This document shows, piece after piece, positions 6,137 to 12,079 of a DNA stretch of 12,079 nt. Positions within the stretch are counted from its first letter, which is position 1; each line of letters opens with the position of its first letter. A program made the translations under genes and the position numbers. Under the pieces are notes generated by a model. That model was not told where the DNA came from. It made no database searches and saw only the letters and a list, made by a program, of their open reading frames with translations. The DNA comes from an uncultured Ruminococcus sp. (lineage in GTDB: Bacteria; Bacillota; Clostridia; Oscillospirales; CAG-382): NCBI GenBank assembly GCA_902783535.1, contig CACZRJ010000021.1:1-12079 (forward strand). Reading direction: 5' to 3'.

Positions 6137-7954
6137 CTACTGCGCTTTGTCTTTGTCTTTGTCTTTGTCTCCGCGGAAGGCCGGAGACGAGAAATACGCT
6201 CTGGACGCTTCCAGGATCTGCCCGCGCAGTTCCTCGGAATACATTTTTTCGTGCTCGATCCGGAGCGTCAGCGTGCCGTGCCTGCTCCCGAACCAGTTCA
6301 GGAATTCCGTCCGGACGCGGGTGATCTGCCGGACGGGAACGTTCAGGAACAGCTTGTCTTGCGCCGCAAGCAGCAATACGACCTGCTGCCACAGAGGCAT
6401 CGGCGACTTGTTCGTCTGGCGAAGCAGCTGCATCAGCCCCGCGCCGTAGGTCAGCTGGACGCGGGTCAAGTCGTCCAGATCGCTGCCGAACTGGGAGAAG
6501 ACCTGCATTTCGCGGTACTGGGCGAGGTCCAGACGGATGGTGCCGACGGACTTCTTCATGACGTTCGTCTGCGCGGCGCTTCCGACGCGGGATACGGACA
6601 GTCCGACGCTGACCGCGGGACGCTGCCCGGAATAGAAGAGTTCGCTGTCCAGGAAGATCTGGCCGTCCGTGATGGAAATGATGTTCGTGGGGATGTATGC
6701 GGACACGTCGCCCGCCTGGGTCTCGACGATCGGCAGCGCCGTCATGCTTCCGCCGCCCATCTCGTCGGACAGCTGCGCGGAACGTTCCAGAAGCCTGGAA
6801 TGGAGATAGAAGACGTCGCCGGGATAGGCTTCGCGTCCGGGGGCGCGTTCCAGCAGCAGGCTGATCGTCCGGTAGGCGACAGCGTGCTTGGAAAGGTCGT
6901 CGTAGACGATCAGCGTGTCGCGGCCGTGGTACATGAAGAATTCTGCGACGGCGCACCCGGCGTAGGGCGCGATATACTGGAGAGACGGCGCGTCGCTCGC
7001 GGGCGAGGAAACGATGACCGTATAGTCCATCGCGCCGGCCTGCTTCAGAGTCTGCATCACCTTCGCGACGGTGCTCGCCTTCTGGCTGATGGCGACGTAG
7101 ACGCAGACGACGTTCTTTCCCTTCTGGTTCAGGATCGCGTCGATCGCGATGGAGGTTTTTCCCGTCTGGCGGTCGCCGATGATGAGTTCGCGCTGTCCGC
7201 GTCCGATCGGGAACATGGAGTCGATCGCCAGCAGTCCGGTCTCCAGCGGCCGGCCGACGGGCTTCCGCTGCATGATCCCGGGCGCGGGACGCTCGAGCGG
7301 GAAATATTTTTTCGCGTTGATCGGTTCCCCGCCGTCGATCGGCTTGCCCAGAGGATCGATCATGCGGCCGAGGATGCGGTTGCTGATCGGAATGCCCGCC
7401 GTCCGTCTGGTGCGGACGACGCGGGAGCCTTCCGTGATCTCGGAACAGTCGCCGAACAGGACGATGCCGGTCCTTCCGTCCGGGCGGAGGTCCTGCACCA
7501 TGCCTTTCAGCCCGCACTCGAACAGGACGATCTCGCCGTAGACGACGTCTTTCAGTCCTTCGATGACCGCGATCCCGTCGCCGACCGAATACACCTGGCC
7601 GACCTGCTGGTAGCCGGTGTTCAGCTTGAAGCTGCCGATGTCCTCCCGCAGAAGGGAGATCATCTTTCCGAGCTCGCCCTCCTTGGGCAGGGACTGCACG
7701 GACTTCCGGAACTGCCGGATCCGTCCCAGCGTGCTCCAGTCGTAGTTGTCGTCGCCGACGAAGATGTTGAAGCCGTCGACCGCGGACGGGTCCTTGCGGA
7801 TCACGATCTCGACCTCGTCGACGTTGTATTTCCTGCGCATGAGCGAAGCCAGCTTTTCCTTCTGGCTTTCCGTCGGCGGCGTCATGCATCGGATCTCAAC
7901 CTGCAGCGGTCTGGTTTCCGTACCGGCCTCGCCGAATCCCTTCTCCTCGCTCAT
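6137..7954 (-). CDS. atpA: ATP synthase alpha subunit with N-terminal delta C-terminal-like domain
   Basis: At 605 residues this is about 90 longer than usual alpha subunits (about 500-513). ATG 7954 overlaps the atpF stop (ATGA) and has AGAAGGAG upstream. Residues about 17-88 resemble the C-terminal domain of delta (OSCP): TPPTESQKEKLASLMRRKY, then DPSAVDGFNIFVGDDNYDWS, then GRIRQFRKSVQSL, in the delta order. Alpha proper begins near residue 98 (ISLLREDIGSF, then VGQVYSVGDGIAVIEGL). P-loop GDRQTGKT is at 260-267, Walker B LIVYDD near 348-353, and the arginine finger is in SVSRVGSAAQT (Arg456). The C-terminus ends in a KDKDKDK tail. Alpha is the non-catalytic nucleotide-binding subunit of the F1 hexamer; delta links F1 to the b stalk. 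No separate atpH exists in the operon, so this domain probably supplies part of its role. The delta assignment is by motif comparison from memory. Confidence 0.93.
   Translation of the reverse strand: MSEEKGFGEAGTETRPLQVEIRCMTPPTESQKEKLASLMRRKYNVDEVEIVIRKDPSAVDGFNIFVGDDNYDWSTLGRIRQFRKSVQSLPKEGELGKMISLLREDIGSFKLNTGYQQVGQVYSVGDGIAVIEGLKDVVYGEIVLFECGLKGMVQDLRPDGRTGIVLFGDCSEITEGSRVVRTRRTAGIPISNRILGRMIDPLGKPIDGGEPINAKKYFPLERPAPGIMQRKPVGRPLETGLLAIDSMFPIGRGQRELIIGDRQTGKTSIAIDAILNQKGKNVVCVYVAISQKASTVAKVMQTLKQAGAMDYTVIVSSPASDAPSLQYIAPYAGCAVAEFFMYHGRDTLIVYDDLSKHAVAYRTISLLLERAPGREAYPGDVFYLHSRLLERSAQLSDEMGGGSMTALPIVETQAGDVSAYIPTNIISITDGQIFLDSELFYSGQRPAVSVGLSVSRVGSAAQTNVMKKSVGTIRLDLAQYREMQVFSQFGSDLDDLTRVQLTYGAGLMQLLRQTNKSPMPLWQQVVLLLAAQDKLFLNVPVRQITRVRTEFLNWFGSRHGTLTLRIEHEKMYSEELRGQILEASRAYFSSPAFRGDKDKDKDKAQ
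6146..6169 (-). repeat. Four perfect hexamer repeats in the atpA 3' end
   Basis: Four uninterrupted copies of TTTGTC on the plus strand read as GACAAA on the coding strand and encode alternating Asp and Lys just before the atpA stop. The tract stays in frame when the copy number changes, so variation would only alter the length of a charged C-terminal tail. Confidence 0.9.
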
Positions 7955-8463
7955 GAACGTTTCTCCTTCTGCTGGGCGTTCTGTTCCGCCTGTTTCAGGA
8001 ACGCGTCATACAGCGCCTCCGTCCGTTCGGGGGAGGCGGTGTCTCCGAGCAGCTTCTGCGTCGCGCCGATGACCAGTTCCCCGATCTCCGTCTGCGCGGA
8101 ATCCAGGATGTGCTCCCTGCGCTTCTCGGCTTCCTTCTCCGCTTTCGCGATGATGGCGGCCGCTTCGTTCTTGGAGGACTCGATATACGCCTTCGCGGCG
8201 TCCGCGGCTTCCTTCTCCGCTTTCATTCGCTCGGAAGCCATCTCCTGCTCGAACGCTTCCTTTTCCGCAGCGAGCTCCGCCTTCAGCCGTTCGTTCTCCT
8301 CGGCGTTCTTCCGGTTTTCCTCTTCTCTGTCTTCAAACTGCTTCTGCCGTTCCGTCATGAATTTTTTGATCGGATTGAACAGGATGAGCGTCAGTCCTCC
8401 CGCGAGGATGACGAAATTCAGCATATGCAGAAGCACCTGAACGAAATCGATATTCAAAGGCAT
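7951..8463 (-). CDS. atpF: F-type ATP synthase b subunit (peripheral stalk)
   Basis: This 170-residue protein has the expected b layout. A short N-terminus is followed by one membrane helix at about residues 8-28 (LLHMLNFVILAGGLTLILF), the typical NPIKKFMTERQ turn, and a long Ala/Glu/Lys-rich coiled coil from about 35 to 150. The b dimer holds F1 still against the rotor and normally binds delta through its C-terminus. The ATG at 8463 has GCGAGG about ten bases upstream. It follows atpE by 65 bases and overlaps atpA by four, so there is no room for atpH in the usual place. The C-terminal tail (about 150-170) is charged and shows no delta N-terminal domain. Confidence 0.95.
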   Translation of the reverse strand: MPLNIDFVQVLLHMLNFVILAGGLTLILFNPIKKFMTERQKQFEDREEENRKNAEENERLKAELAAEKEAFEQEMASERMKAEKEAADAAKAYIESSKNEAAAIIAKAEKEAEKRREHILDSAQTEIGELVIGATQKLLGDTASPERTEALYDAFLKQAEQNAQQKEKRS

Positions 8464-8528
8464 GTCTTGTTACCTCGCTTCCGACGGCCGTTTTTTCGAA
8501 ACGGGACCGTACAGGATCAGTTGTCAAA

Positions 8529-8882
8529 TCAAAGAACGAATATGATCAGGATGGCGACGATGAGCGCGTAGATGATCGTCGTCTCGATGAAGACGAGACC
8601 GAGCATCATCGCGGAATTGATTTTTCCTGCCGCTTCCGGCTGTCTCGCCATGCTTTCTGCGCTTTTCGCGATCGCGATGCCCATGCCGATCGCGCCGGCC
8701 GCTGCGGCAACGCCGACGGCGATGCCGGCCGCGACGGCCTTATTTCCGGTGGAGCCGGCTTCCTCTTCCACGACGACCGTTTCGGCGCTGTCCGCGGAGA
8801 CGGTCAGGACGGCAAGTGCGAACAGCATGCCGACTGTCAGGCAGATCATGAAGATCCGTATGAGTTTCTTGGTATTTTTCAT
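8529..8882 (-). CDS. atpE: F-type ATP synthase c subunit (rotor ring) with N-terminal signal-like extension
   Basis: This 117-residue protein is longer than the usual 75-90. Residues 1-30 look like a cleavable signal peptide: basic start, hydrophobic core, and VSA as a possible cleavage site. An acidic, exposed-looking stretch follows (about 31-46, with VVVEEEAG). The two-helix hairpin covers about 48-74 and 88-117, with the conserved polar loop ARQPEA at 79-84. Glu100 is the ion-binding carboxylate, followed by Thr101, Thr102 and Tyr105. The position matching Gln32 of the Ilyobacter Na+ enzyme is Met67, so the Na+ ligand set is incomplete and protons are more likely. The ATG at 8882 is five bases after atpB, whose last codons carry the AAAGGAG ribosome site. 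Confidence 0.95.
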   Translation of the reverse strand: MKNTKKLIRIFMICLTVGMLFALAVLTVSADSAETVVVEEEAGSTGNKAVAAGIAVGVAAAAGAIGMGIAIAKSAESMARQPEAAGKINSAMMLGLVFIETTIIYALIVAILIIFVL

Positions 8883-8887
8883 ATTAT

Positions 8888-9796
8888 TTACTCTCCTTTG
8901 ATTTCCGGTTGAGGTTCATCGGCCGGCGATGCCGAAACGGCTTCCGGTTTCTTATGCTTTTCCTTCTTTACCTTCTTCGGCCTCGGCTCCACGGCCTCTC
9001 CGTAGAAGATGGACACCAGCGTGGTCAGAACGTAGGTCTGGATGAGGGCGTGCAGCAGGGTGAAGACGATCCCGATCACCGCAGGGAGCACGAAGCTGAG
9101 TGCGAAATAGTGGTAGACGAGTTCCGTCACGAGCAGACCGCTCAGCAGAGCGCCGAACAGGCGGAAGCTCATGGAGATCGGGAGCGAGAAGTCCTTGAGG
9201 ACCCGGAGCGCTCCTTTCGGTCCGTTCGCGATCAGACCCGCTCCGAGGATGACGCCGAAGGACATGATGCCCATCGCGAGCGCGCCGTTGATGTCCGCGA
9301 GCGGCGCGGGCAGCGGGATGGATGTCCCGTCGGTCGACAGCACCTGGATCCCGAACAGTTCGAACAGGGTGCTGAAGAAGATGTACAGTCCGGCGCTGAA
9401 GATGTAGGCCGCGACGAACCCTGTCTTATGAGGACTGTTTCCTTTCGCCATATCCGAAAAGAATCCGACCGCCTTCTCCAGAACCGCCTGGAATTTTCCG
9501 GGCACTGTTCTGAAGCGCGGGACCGCGATGATCCGGATGAGCAGCGCGGCGATCAGCAGCACCCCCGTCACGAGATACGCGGACACGACCGCCGGATTGA
9601 CTTCCAGTCCGAAGAACCAGACCTTGTTCAGTTCGTGCAGCACGCCGTCGCGCATGACTTCGCGGATGCTCTCGCCCTCTTCGTCCGGCGGGCCGCCGGT
9701 CAGCGACACGACGACGATGGCCGCCGTGATCAGCAGGATCAGCGCAAGCCAGACGACAAGCAGGATCTTCCGTCCTTTCGTCCATTTTTGCTTCAA
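8888..9796 (-). CDS. atpB: F-type ATP synthase a subunit (proton channel)
   Basis: A 302-residue integral membrane protein with hydrophobic segments at about 11-32, 68-92, 125-150, 170-191, 205-225 and 232-268. The essential arginine of the channel is Arg212 in MSFRLFGALLSG, and the last helix carries HALIQTYVLTTL with Gln253. PLADIN near 165-170 matches the conserved loop. The C-terminal 35 residues are an unusual Lys/Pro/Glu-rich cytoplasmic tail. The best start is TTG at 9796. No in-frame ATG occurs before about residue 48, and starting there would lose the first membrane segment. Ribosome-site sequence upstream is only moderate (GGAAGGGAAG about 11 bases away). It is the first gene after the promoter; no atpI is seen. 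Confidence 0.92.
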   Translation of the reverse strand: MKQKWTKGRKILLVVWLALILLITAAIVVVSLTGGPPDEEGESIREVMRDGVLHELNKVWFFGLEVNPAVVSAYLVTGVLLIAALLIRIIAVPRFRTVPGKFQAVLEKAVGFFSDMAKGNSPHKTGFVAAYIFSAGLYIFFSTLFELFGIQVLSTDGTSIPLPAPLADINGALAMGIMSFGVILGAGLIANGPKGALRVLKDFSLPISMSFRLFGALLSGLLVTELVYHYFALSFVLPAVIGIVFTLLHALIQTYVLTTLVSIFYGEAVEPRPKKVKKEKHKKPEAVSASPADEPQPEIKGE

Positions 9797-9879
9797 TCGA
9801 CACTCACTTCCCTTCCTCAGGTGATGACGCGCAGGGGCTTCCTGTTTTGAACAATATACTACCCCTTATAATCCCCTAC

Positions 9880-9908
9880 AGTATACATTCCGCGGCCGCC
9901 GATTGCAA
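9880..9908 (-). promoter_or_regulatory. Putative sigma70-type promoter of the atp operon
   Basis: On the minus strand TTGCAA (9908-9903) and TATACT (9885-9880) are separated by exactly 17 bases. Transcription would begin near 9873 and leave a leader of about 77 bases before atpB. Two further TATA-like hexamers lie just downstream (TATAAG, TATATT), so the exact start is uncertain. Confidence 0.6.
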
Positions 9909-10265
9909 GCCTTTTCCAAGAAAAAACCGGCGAACGCCGCGTCTCATGCGGAAAAATCAGCCGTTCTGTCCTGCGGCGGAAGCAAAACGCGTCGCAGACG
10001 TGCGCCTGCCCGTCCATGCAGCGGCAGCGAAGGAGGACACGAACGCTTTCGGCGCATTGCCCGGCATCCGCGTAACCGTAATGCCGGTGCTCAATCGTCC
10101 TCGAACCGAACAGGATCTGCAGGACGGCTCGAAACCGGAAACTCCCCAAAAACAAAAAAATAAGGGTTTTAGGGAATGCCGCACGCCTGTACGGCGCGGA
10201 AGCATGACTTCGCGGAAGCAGCCGTCTTATCCGGAAAAAAAGAATCCGAAATCGGCAGAAAATCA
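9909..10265. other. Intergenic region between divergent transcription units, no gene seen
   Basis: This stretch separates the atp promoter from the aroF promoter. Open frames exist on both strands, but their translations are Arg/Cys/Pro-rich with no domain and lack ribosome sites. It holds small inverted repeats (for example CGCC..GGCG at about 10187-10199) and an A-rich segment at about 10144-10163 partly complementary to GGTTTTAGGG downstream. No tRNA or known riboswitch is recognised. Confidence 0.6.
9921..9939 (-). terminator. Weak candidate terminator upstream of the atp promoter
   Basis: On the minus strand a short GC hairpin (CGGC-GTTC-GCCG, 9939-9928) is followed at once by six T. 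It would stop leftward transcripts arriving from the aroF side before the atp promoter. The stem is only four base pairs, so this is tentative. Confidence 0.3.
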
Positions 10266-10294
10266 TTGACACGCCACAATCCGTGTGATATATT
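10266..10294 (+). promoter_or_regulatory. Strong sigma70-type promoter of the aroF-tyrA unit
   Basis: TTGACA (10266-10271) and TATATT (10289-10294) are separated by 17 bases, close to the consensus. A-rich sequence precedes the -35 box. Transcription would begin near 10301, leaving a leader of about 260 bases before aroF. That leader contains the peptide and terminator described separately. Confidence 0.8.
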
Positions 10295-10335
10295 GTTACA
10301 AACAAAAGCTGAATGTCAGCGGAACGGAGTCTTTC

Positions 10336-10401
10336 GTGAAACACATCGGCAGCAGAACAAACTGGTATTACTGGTGCGGCTTTACCGTCTTTCCGCGGTA
10401 G
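10336..10401 (+). CDS. Aromatic-rich leader peptide (21 residues) of the attenuator
   Basis: GTG at 10336 is preceded by GGAG (10326-10329) with a six-base spacer, and the frame stops at TAG 10399-10401. Residues 9-19 are NWYYWCGFTVF: two Trp, two Tyr and two Phe within ten positions (10-19). This far exceeds chance and matches the design of attenuation leader peptides such as TrpL and PheL. The peptide has no expected function of its own; its translation senses charged aromatic tRNAs. It lies between the promoter and an intrinsic terminator upstream of aroF, whose product makes the shared precursor of all three residues. The start MKHI also resembles E. coli PheL, which may be coincidence. 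Confidence 0.8.
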   Translation: MKHIGSRTNWYYWCGFTVFPR

Positions 10402-10454
10402 GGTTTACTTGTGATGCGGCCGAAGATACGGACATTTTCCGAATCATTCATACG

Positions 10455-10493
10455 TTGCGGCAAGGGACCCCCCCGGAGCCGCAATTTTCTTTT
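10455..10493 (+). terminator. Intrinsic terminator of the aroF attenuator
   Basis: A perfect 7-base-pair stem TTGCGGC/GCCGCAA (10455-10461 with 10478-10484) with a 16-base loop containing seven C is followed directly by TTTTCTTTT. It lies 69 bases before the aroF ATG and after the leader peptide, so it would stop transcription before the structural genes. Confidence 0.8.
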
Positions 10494-10562
10494 GCCGAAG
10501 ACGCTTTGCGAAAAGAACCTCTTCCAAAGCAGCAAATACTTTGATTCCCGGGAGATAACAAC

Positions 10563-11564
10563 ATGATCGTCGTTCTGAAATCCAACGTTCCGGAAGAGAA
10601 AAAGGAACAACTGACCGAATGGCTGAAGGAGATGGGACTCGGCGTCCACGTTTCCAACGGATCCTACCACACCGTGCTCGGACTCATCGGAGACACCAGC
10701 CGGCTGGACATGGACCTGATCGCCAGTCTGGACATCGTCGAATCGGTCAAGCGGGTGTCCGAAACGTTCAAATGCTGCAGCCGGATGTTCCATCCGGAGG
10801 ACACCGAGATCCGGATCGGGGACGCGAAGATCGGAAACGGCTCCTTCGTCCTCATCGCCGGCCCCTGCTCCGTGGAGACCGAAGAGCAGATCGTGGAAAC
10901 TGCGAGAGCGGTCAAGGCGTCCGGAGCGCATCTGCTCCGCGGCGGCGCGTTCAAGCCGCGCACGTCCCCGTATGATTTCCAGGGACTGCACGAAAAAGGC
11001 ATCGAACTGTTGAAGACCGCCCGGAAGGAAACGGGGCTTCCGATCGTGACCGAGATCATGAGCCGCGCGGATCTGCCGCTCTTCGAGGACATCGACGTCC
11101 TGCAGGTGGGCGCGCGGAACATGCAGAATTTCGACCTTCTGAAGGAACTCGGGCATTTCGGAAAGCCGGTCCTGCTCAAGCGCGGGCTGGCGAACACGCT
11201 CAAGGAACTCCTGATGAGCGCCGAATACATCCTCGCGAACGGCAACGGGAACGTCATCCTGTGCGAGCGCGGCATCCGGACCTTCAGCGACTACCTCAGG
11301 AACACGCTCGACCTGTCCGCCGTGCCCATGCTGCACGAACTGACGCACCTCCCGGTCGTCGTCGATCCCAGCCACGCGACGGGCATCTCCCGGATGGTCC
11401 CGCCGATGGCGCTCGCGGCCGCCGCGTGCGGCGCGGACGGCATCATGGTCGAGGTCCACAACGACCCGCTGCACGCGAAATGCGACGGCGCGCAGTCGTT
11501 GCGTCCGGAAGAATTCGACGCGCTCGCGAAGAAGATCCGGGCCGTCCGCGAGGCCATCAAATGA
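10563..11564 (+). CDS. aroF: 3-deoxy-7-phosphoheptulonate (DAHP) synthase, AroA-I-beta type with N-terminal regulatory domain
   Basis: This 333-residue protein is close in length and order to the Thermotoga maritima enzyme. It joins phosphoenolpyruvate and erythrose 4-phosphate into DAHP, the first step of the shikimate pathway. Residues 1-65 are a ferredoxin-like domain that gives Tyr/Phe feedback control in Thermotoga. The TIM barrel follows, with FVLIAGPCSVE (95-105), RGGAFKPRTSPYDFQG (126-141), QVGARNMQN (181-189), LLKRG (204-208) and VDPSHATG (267-274). By alignment with the Thermotoga enzyme the metal ligands are Cys102, His271, Glu297 and Asp308, all present. ATG 10563 has GGGAG about nine bases upstream. 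The stop overlaps tyrA by four bases (ATGA). Expression is probably set by the attenuator upstream. Confidence 0.96.
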   Translation: MIVVLKSNVPEEKKEQLTEWLKEMGLGVHVSNGSYHTVLGLIGDTSRLDMDLIASLDIVESVKRVSETFKCCSRMFHPEDTEIRIGDAKIGNGSFVLIAGPCSVETEEQIVETARAVKASGAHLLRGGAFKPRTSPYDFQGLHEKGIELLKTARKETGLPIVTEIMSRADLPLFEDIDVLQVGARNMQNFDLLKELGHFGKPVLLKRGLANTLKELLMSAEYILANGNGNVILCERGIRTFSDYLRNTLDLSAVPMLHELTHLPVVVDPSHATGISRMVPPMALAAAACGADGIMVEVHNDPLHAKCDGAQSLRPEEFDALAKKIRAVREAIK

Positions 11565-12079
11565 ACGTCGGGATCGTCGGACTCGGGCTGATCGGCGGCT
11601 CGTTCGCGAAAGCCTTCGCGAAGGAAGGCCATACCGTCTTCGCCTGCGACAGAAACGAGCCGGTGGTCGGATTCGCGAAGCTGGAAGGCACGGTCGCGCA
11701 AGTATTGACGGAAAAGAATCTGAAAGACTGCGATCTGCTGCTCCTCTGTCTCTACGTCGACGACGCGGTGAAATATCTCGAAGACAACGCTTCATATATA
11801 TCAAAGGACACGCTGGTCATGGACGTGTGCGGAACGAAAACGAAGATCATGGAAAAAGCGGTTCCGGTATCGCAAGCGCACGGCTTCTCCTTCGTCGGCG
11901 GACATCCCATGGCGGGAAAGCAGTATTCCGGATACGGGCACGCGTCCGCCGACCTGTTCAGAAACGCCCCGATGGTCCTCGTCCCGCCGTCTTTCGACGA
12001 CATCCGGCTGCTGACCCGCGCGAAGGAGGCGCTCTCCCCCGCCGGATTCGGAAAGTTCACCGTCACGACCGCGGAAGCG
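11561..12079 (+). CDS. tyrA: Prephenate dehydrogenase, partial (N-terminal 173 residues)
   Basis: The frame starts at ATG 11561, overlapping the aroF stop, and is open to the right edge. The NAD-binding Rossmann motif GLGLIGGS is at residues 7-14, and Asp30 at the end of the second strand (VFACDRN) favours NAD over NADP. GGHPMAG at 113-119 matches the substrate-binding segment of prephenate and arogenate dehydrogenases, with His115. The enzyme oxidatively decarboxylates prephenate to 4-hydroxyphenylpyruvate on the way to tyrosine. The C-terminal helical domain and any ACT regulatory domain lie outside the window, so use of arogenate cannot be excluded. Overlap with aroF implies coupled translation and shared attenuation control. 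Confidence 0.92.
   Translation, partial: MNVGIVGLGLIGGSFAKAFAKEGHTVFACDRNEPVVGFAKLEGTVAQVLTEKNLKDCDLLLLCLYVDDAVKYLEDNASYISKDTLVMDVCGTKTKIMEKAVPVSQAHGFSFVGGHPMAGKQYSGYGHASADLFRNAPMVLVPPSFDDIRLLTRAKEALSPAGFGKFTVTTAEA

Larger units (their letters stand above)
10302..10500 (+). promoter_or_regulatory. Transcription attenuator leader of aroF-tyrA
   Basis: The leader holds, in order: a ribosome site; a short aromatic-rich peptide; a hairpin TACCG/CGGTA (10383-10387 with 10396-10400) at the peptide's end; a hairpin at 10425-10445 (8 pairs, one mismatch, 5-base loop); and an intrinsic terminator at 10455-10493. TGCGGC occurs at 10375-10380, 10415-10420 and 10456-10461, and all three copies can pair with the single GCCGCA at 10478-10483. 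GCCGAA (10419-10424) can also pair with TTGCGGC of the terminator with one bulged G, a candidate antiterminator. The logic expected is that ribosomes stall at Trp/Tyr/Phe codons when those charged tRNAs are scarce, which shifts pairing and lets transcription continue. Elements are seen; the switching scheme is inferred. Confidence 0.75.

Noticed and set aside
7951..8020. Delta N-terminal domain hidden in the C-terminus of the b subunit, as in the mycobacterial b-delta fusion
   Set aside because: The b subunit has normal length and only a short charged tail after the coiled coil.
5912..8440. Plus-strand frame of 842 codons opposite atpA and atpF
   Set aside because: Antisense of highly conserved alpha and b subunits; composition typical of shadow frames.
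10141..10180. Imperfect inverted repeat CCCCAAAAAC / GGTTTTAGGG as a terminator
   Set aside because: AT-rich stem with a mismatch and no T run after it on either strand; no gene ends nearby.
9859..10344. Possible minus-strand gene in the intergenic region
   Set aside because: No domain or good ribosome site; it covers both promoters and the start of the leader peptide.
10302..10562. T-box leader or other riboswitch before aroF
   Set aside because: No T-box-like conserved sequence was recognised; the leader peptide plus terminator explains the long leader better.
10368..11804. Minus-strand frame of 478 codons opposite aroF
   Set aside because: Antisense of a clear DAHP synthase; Arg-rich, no family features.

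Overview
The window is GC-rich (roughly 60% by eye) bacterial chromosome with strong GGAGG-type ribosome sites, ATGA stop/start overlaps and sigma70-like promoters. The F-type ATP synthase operon without atpI, a Thermotoga/Bacillota-type DAHP synthase and a DUF4434-like lipoprotein fit an anaerobic Clostridia-like bacterium. That assignment is an inference with low confidence, because there is no rRNA or other marker here.

Layout. The left 9.9 kb reads leftward (minus strand) as one apparent transcription unit: promoter (9908-9880), atpB (a), atpE (c), atpF (b), atpA (alpha), one long atpG+atpD reading frame (gamma-beta), and atpC (epsilon). With spacings of only 20 and 22 bases and no visible terminator, these are followed by a Gfo/Idh/MocA oxidoreductase and a large DUF4434-like lipoprotein that runs off the left edge. 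From 10266 the plus strand carries a promoter, an aromatic-rich leader peptide with an attenuator, aroF (DAHP synthase) and the start of tyrA (prephenate dehydrogenase), cut by the right edge. A stretch of about 350 bases between the divergent promoters shows no convincing gene.

Main points. (1) The F1 genes are rearranged in two ways. No atpH (delta) gene is present, and the alpha subunit carries about 95 extra N-terminal residues that look like the delta C-terminal domain. Gamma and beta sit in one uninterrupted 802-codon frame. A gamma-beta fusion would tie the rotor to the catalytic stator. A good ribosome site and ATG inside the frame, and a TGA one base before that ATG in the -1 frame next to an A6 run, mean that independent beta translation, frameshifting or a one-base assembly error must all be considered. 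(2) aroF-tyrA is preceded by a short GTG-initiated leader peptide with six aromatic residues in ten positions and by an intrinsic terminator. The sequence TGCGGC occurs three times upstream of a single complementary GCCGCA. This is a textbook-like aromatic amino acid attenuator.

The ATP synthase genes make the membrane energy converter. The downstream oxidoreductase and lipoprotein look like sugar metabolism passengers of the same transcript. The plus-strand genes start and branch the shikimate/tyrosine pathway, probably controlled by charged aromatic tRNA levels.
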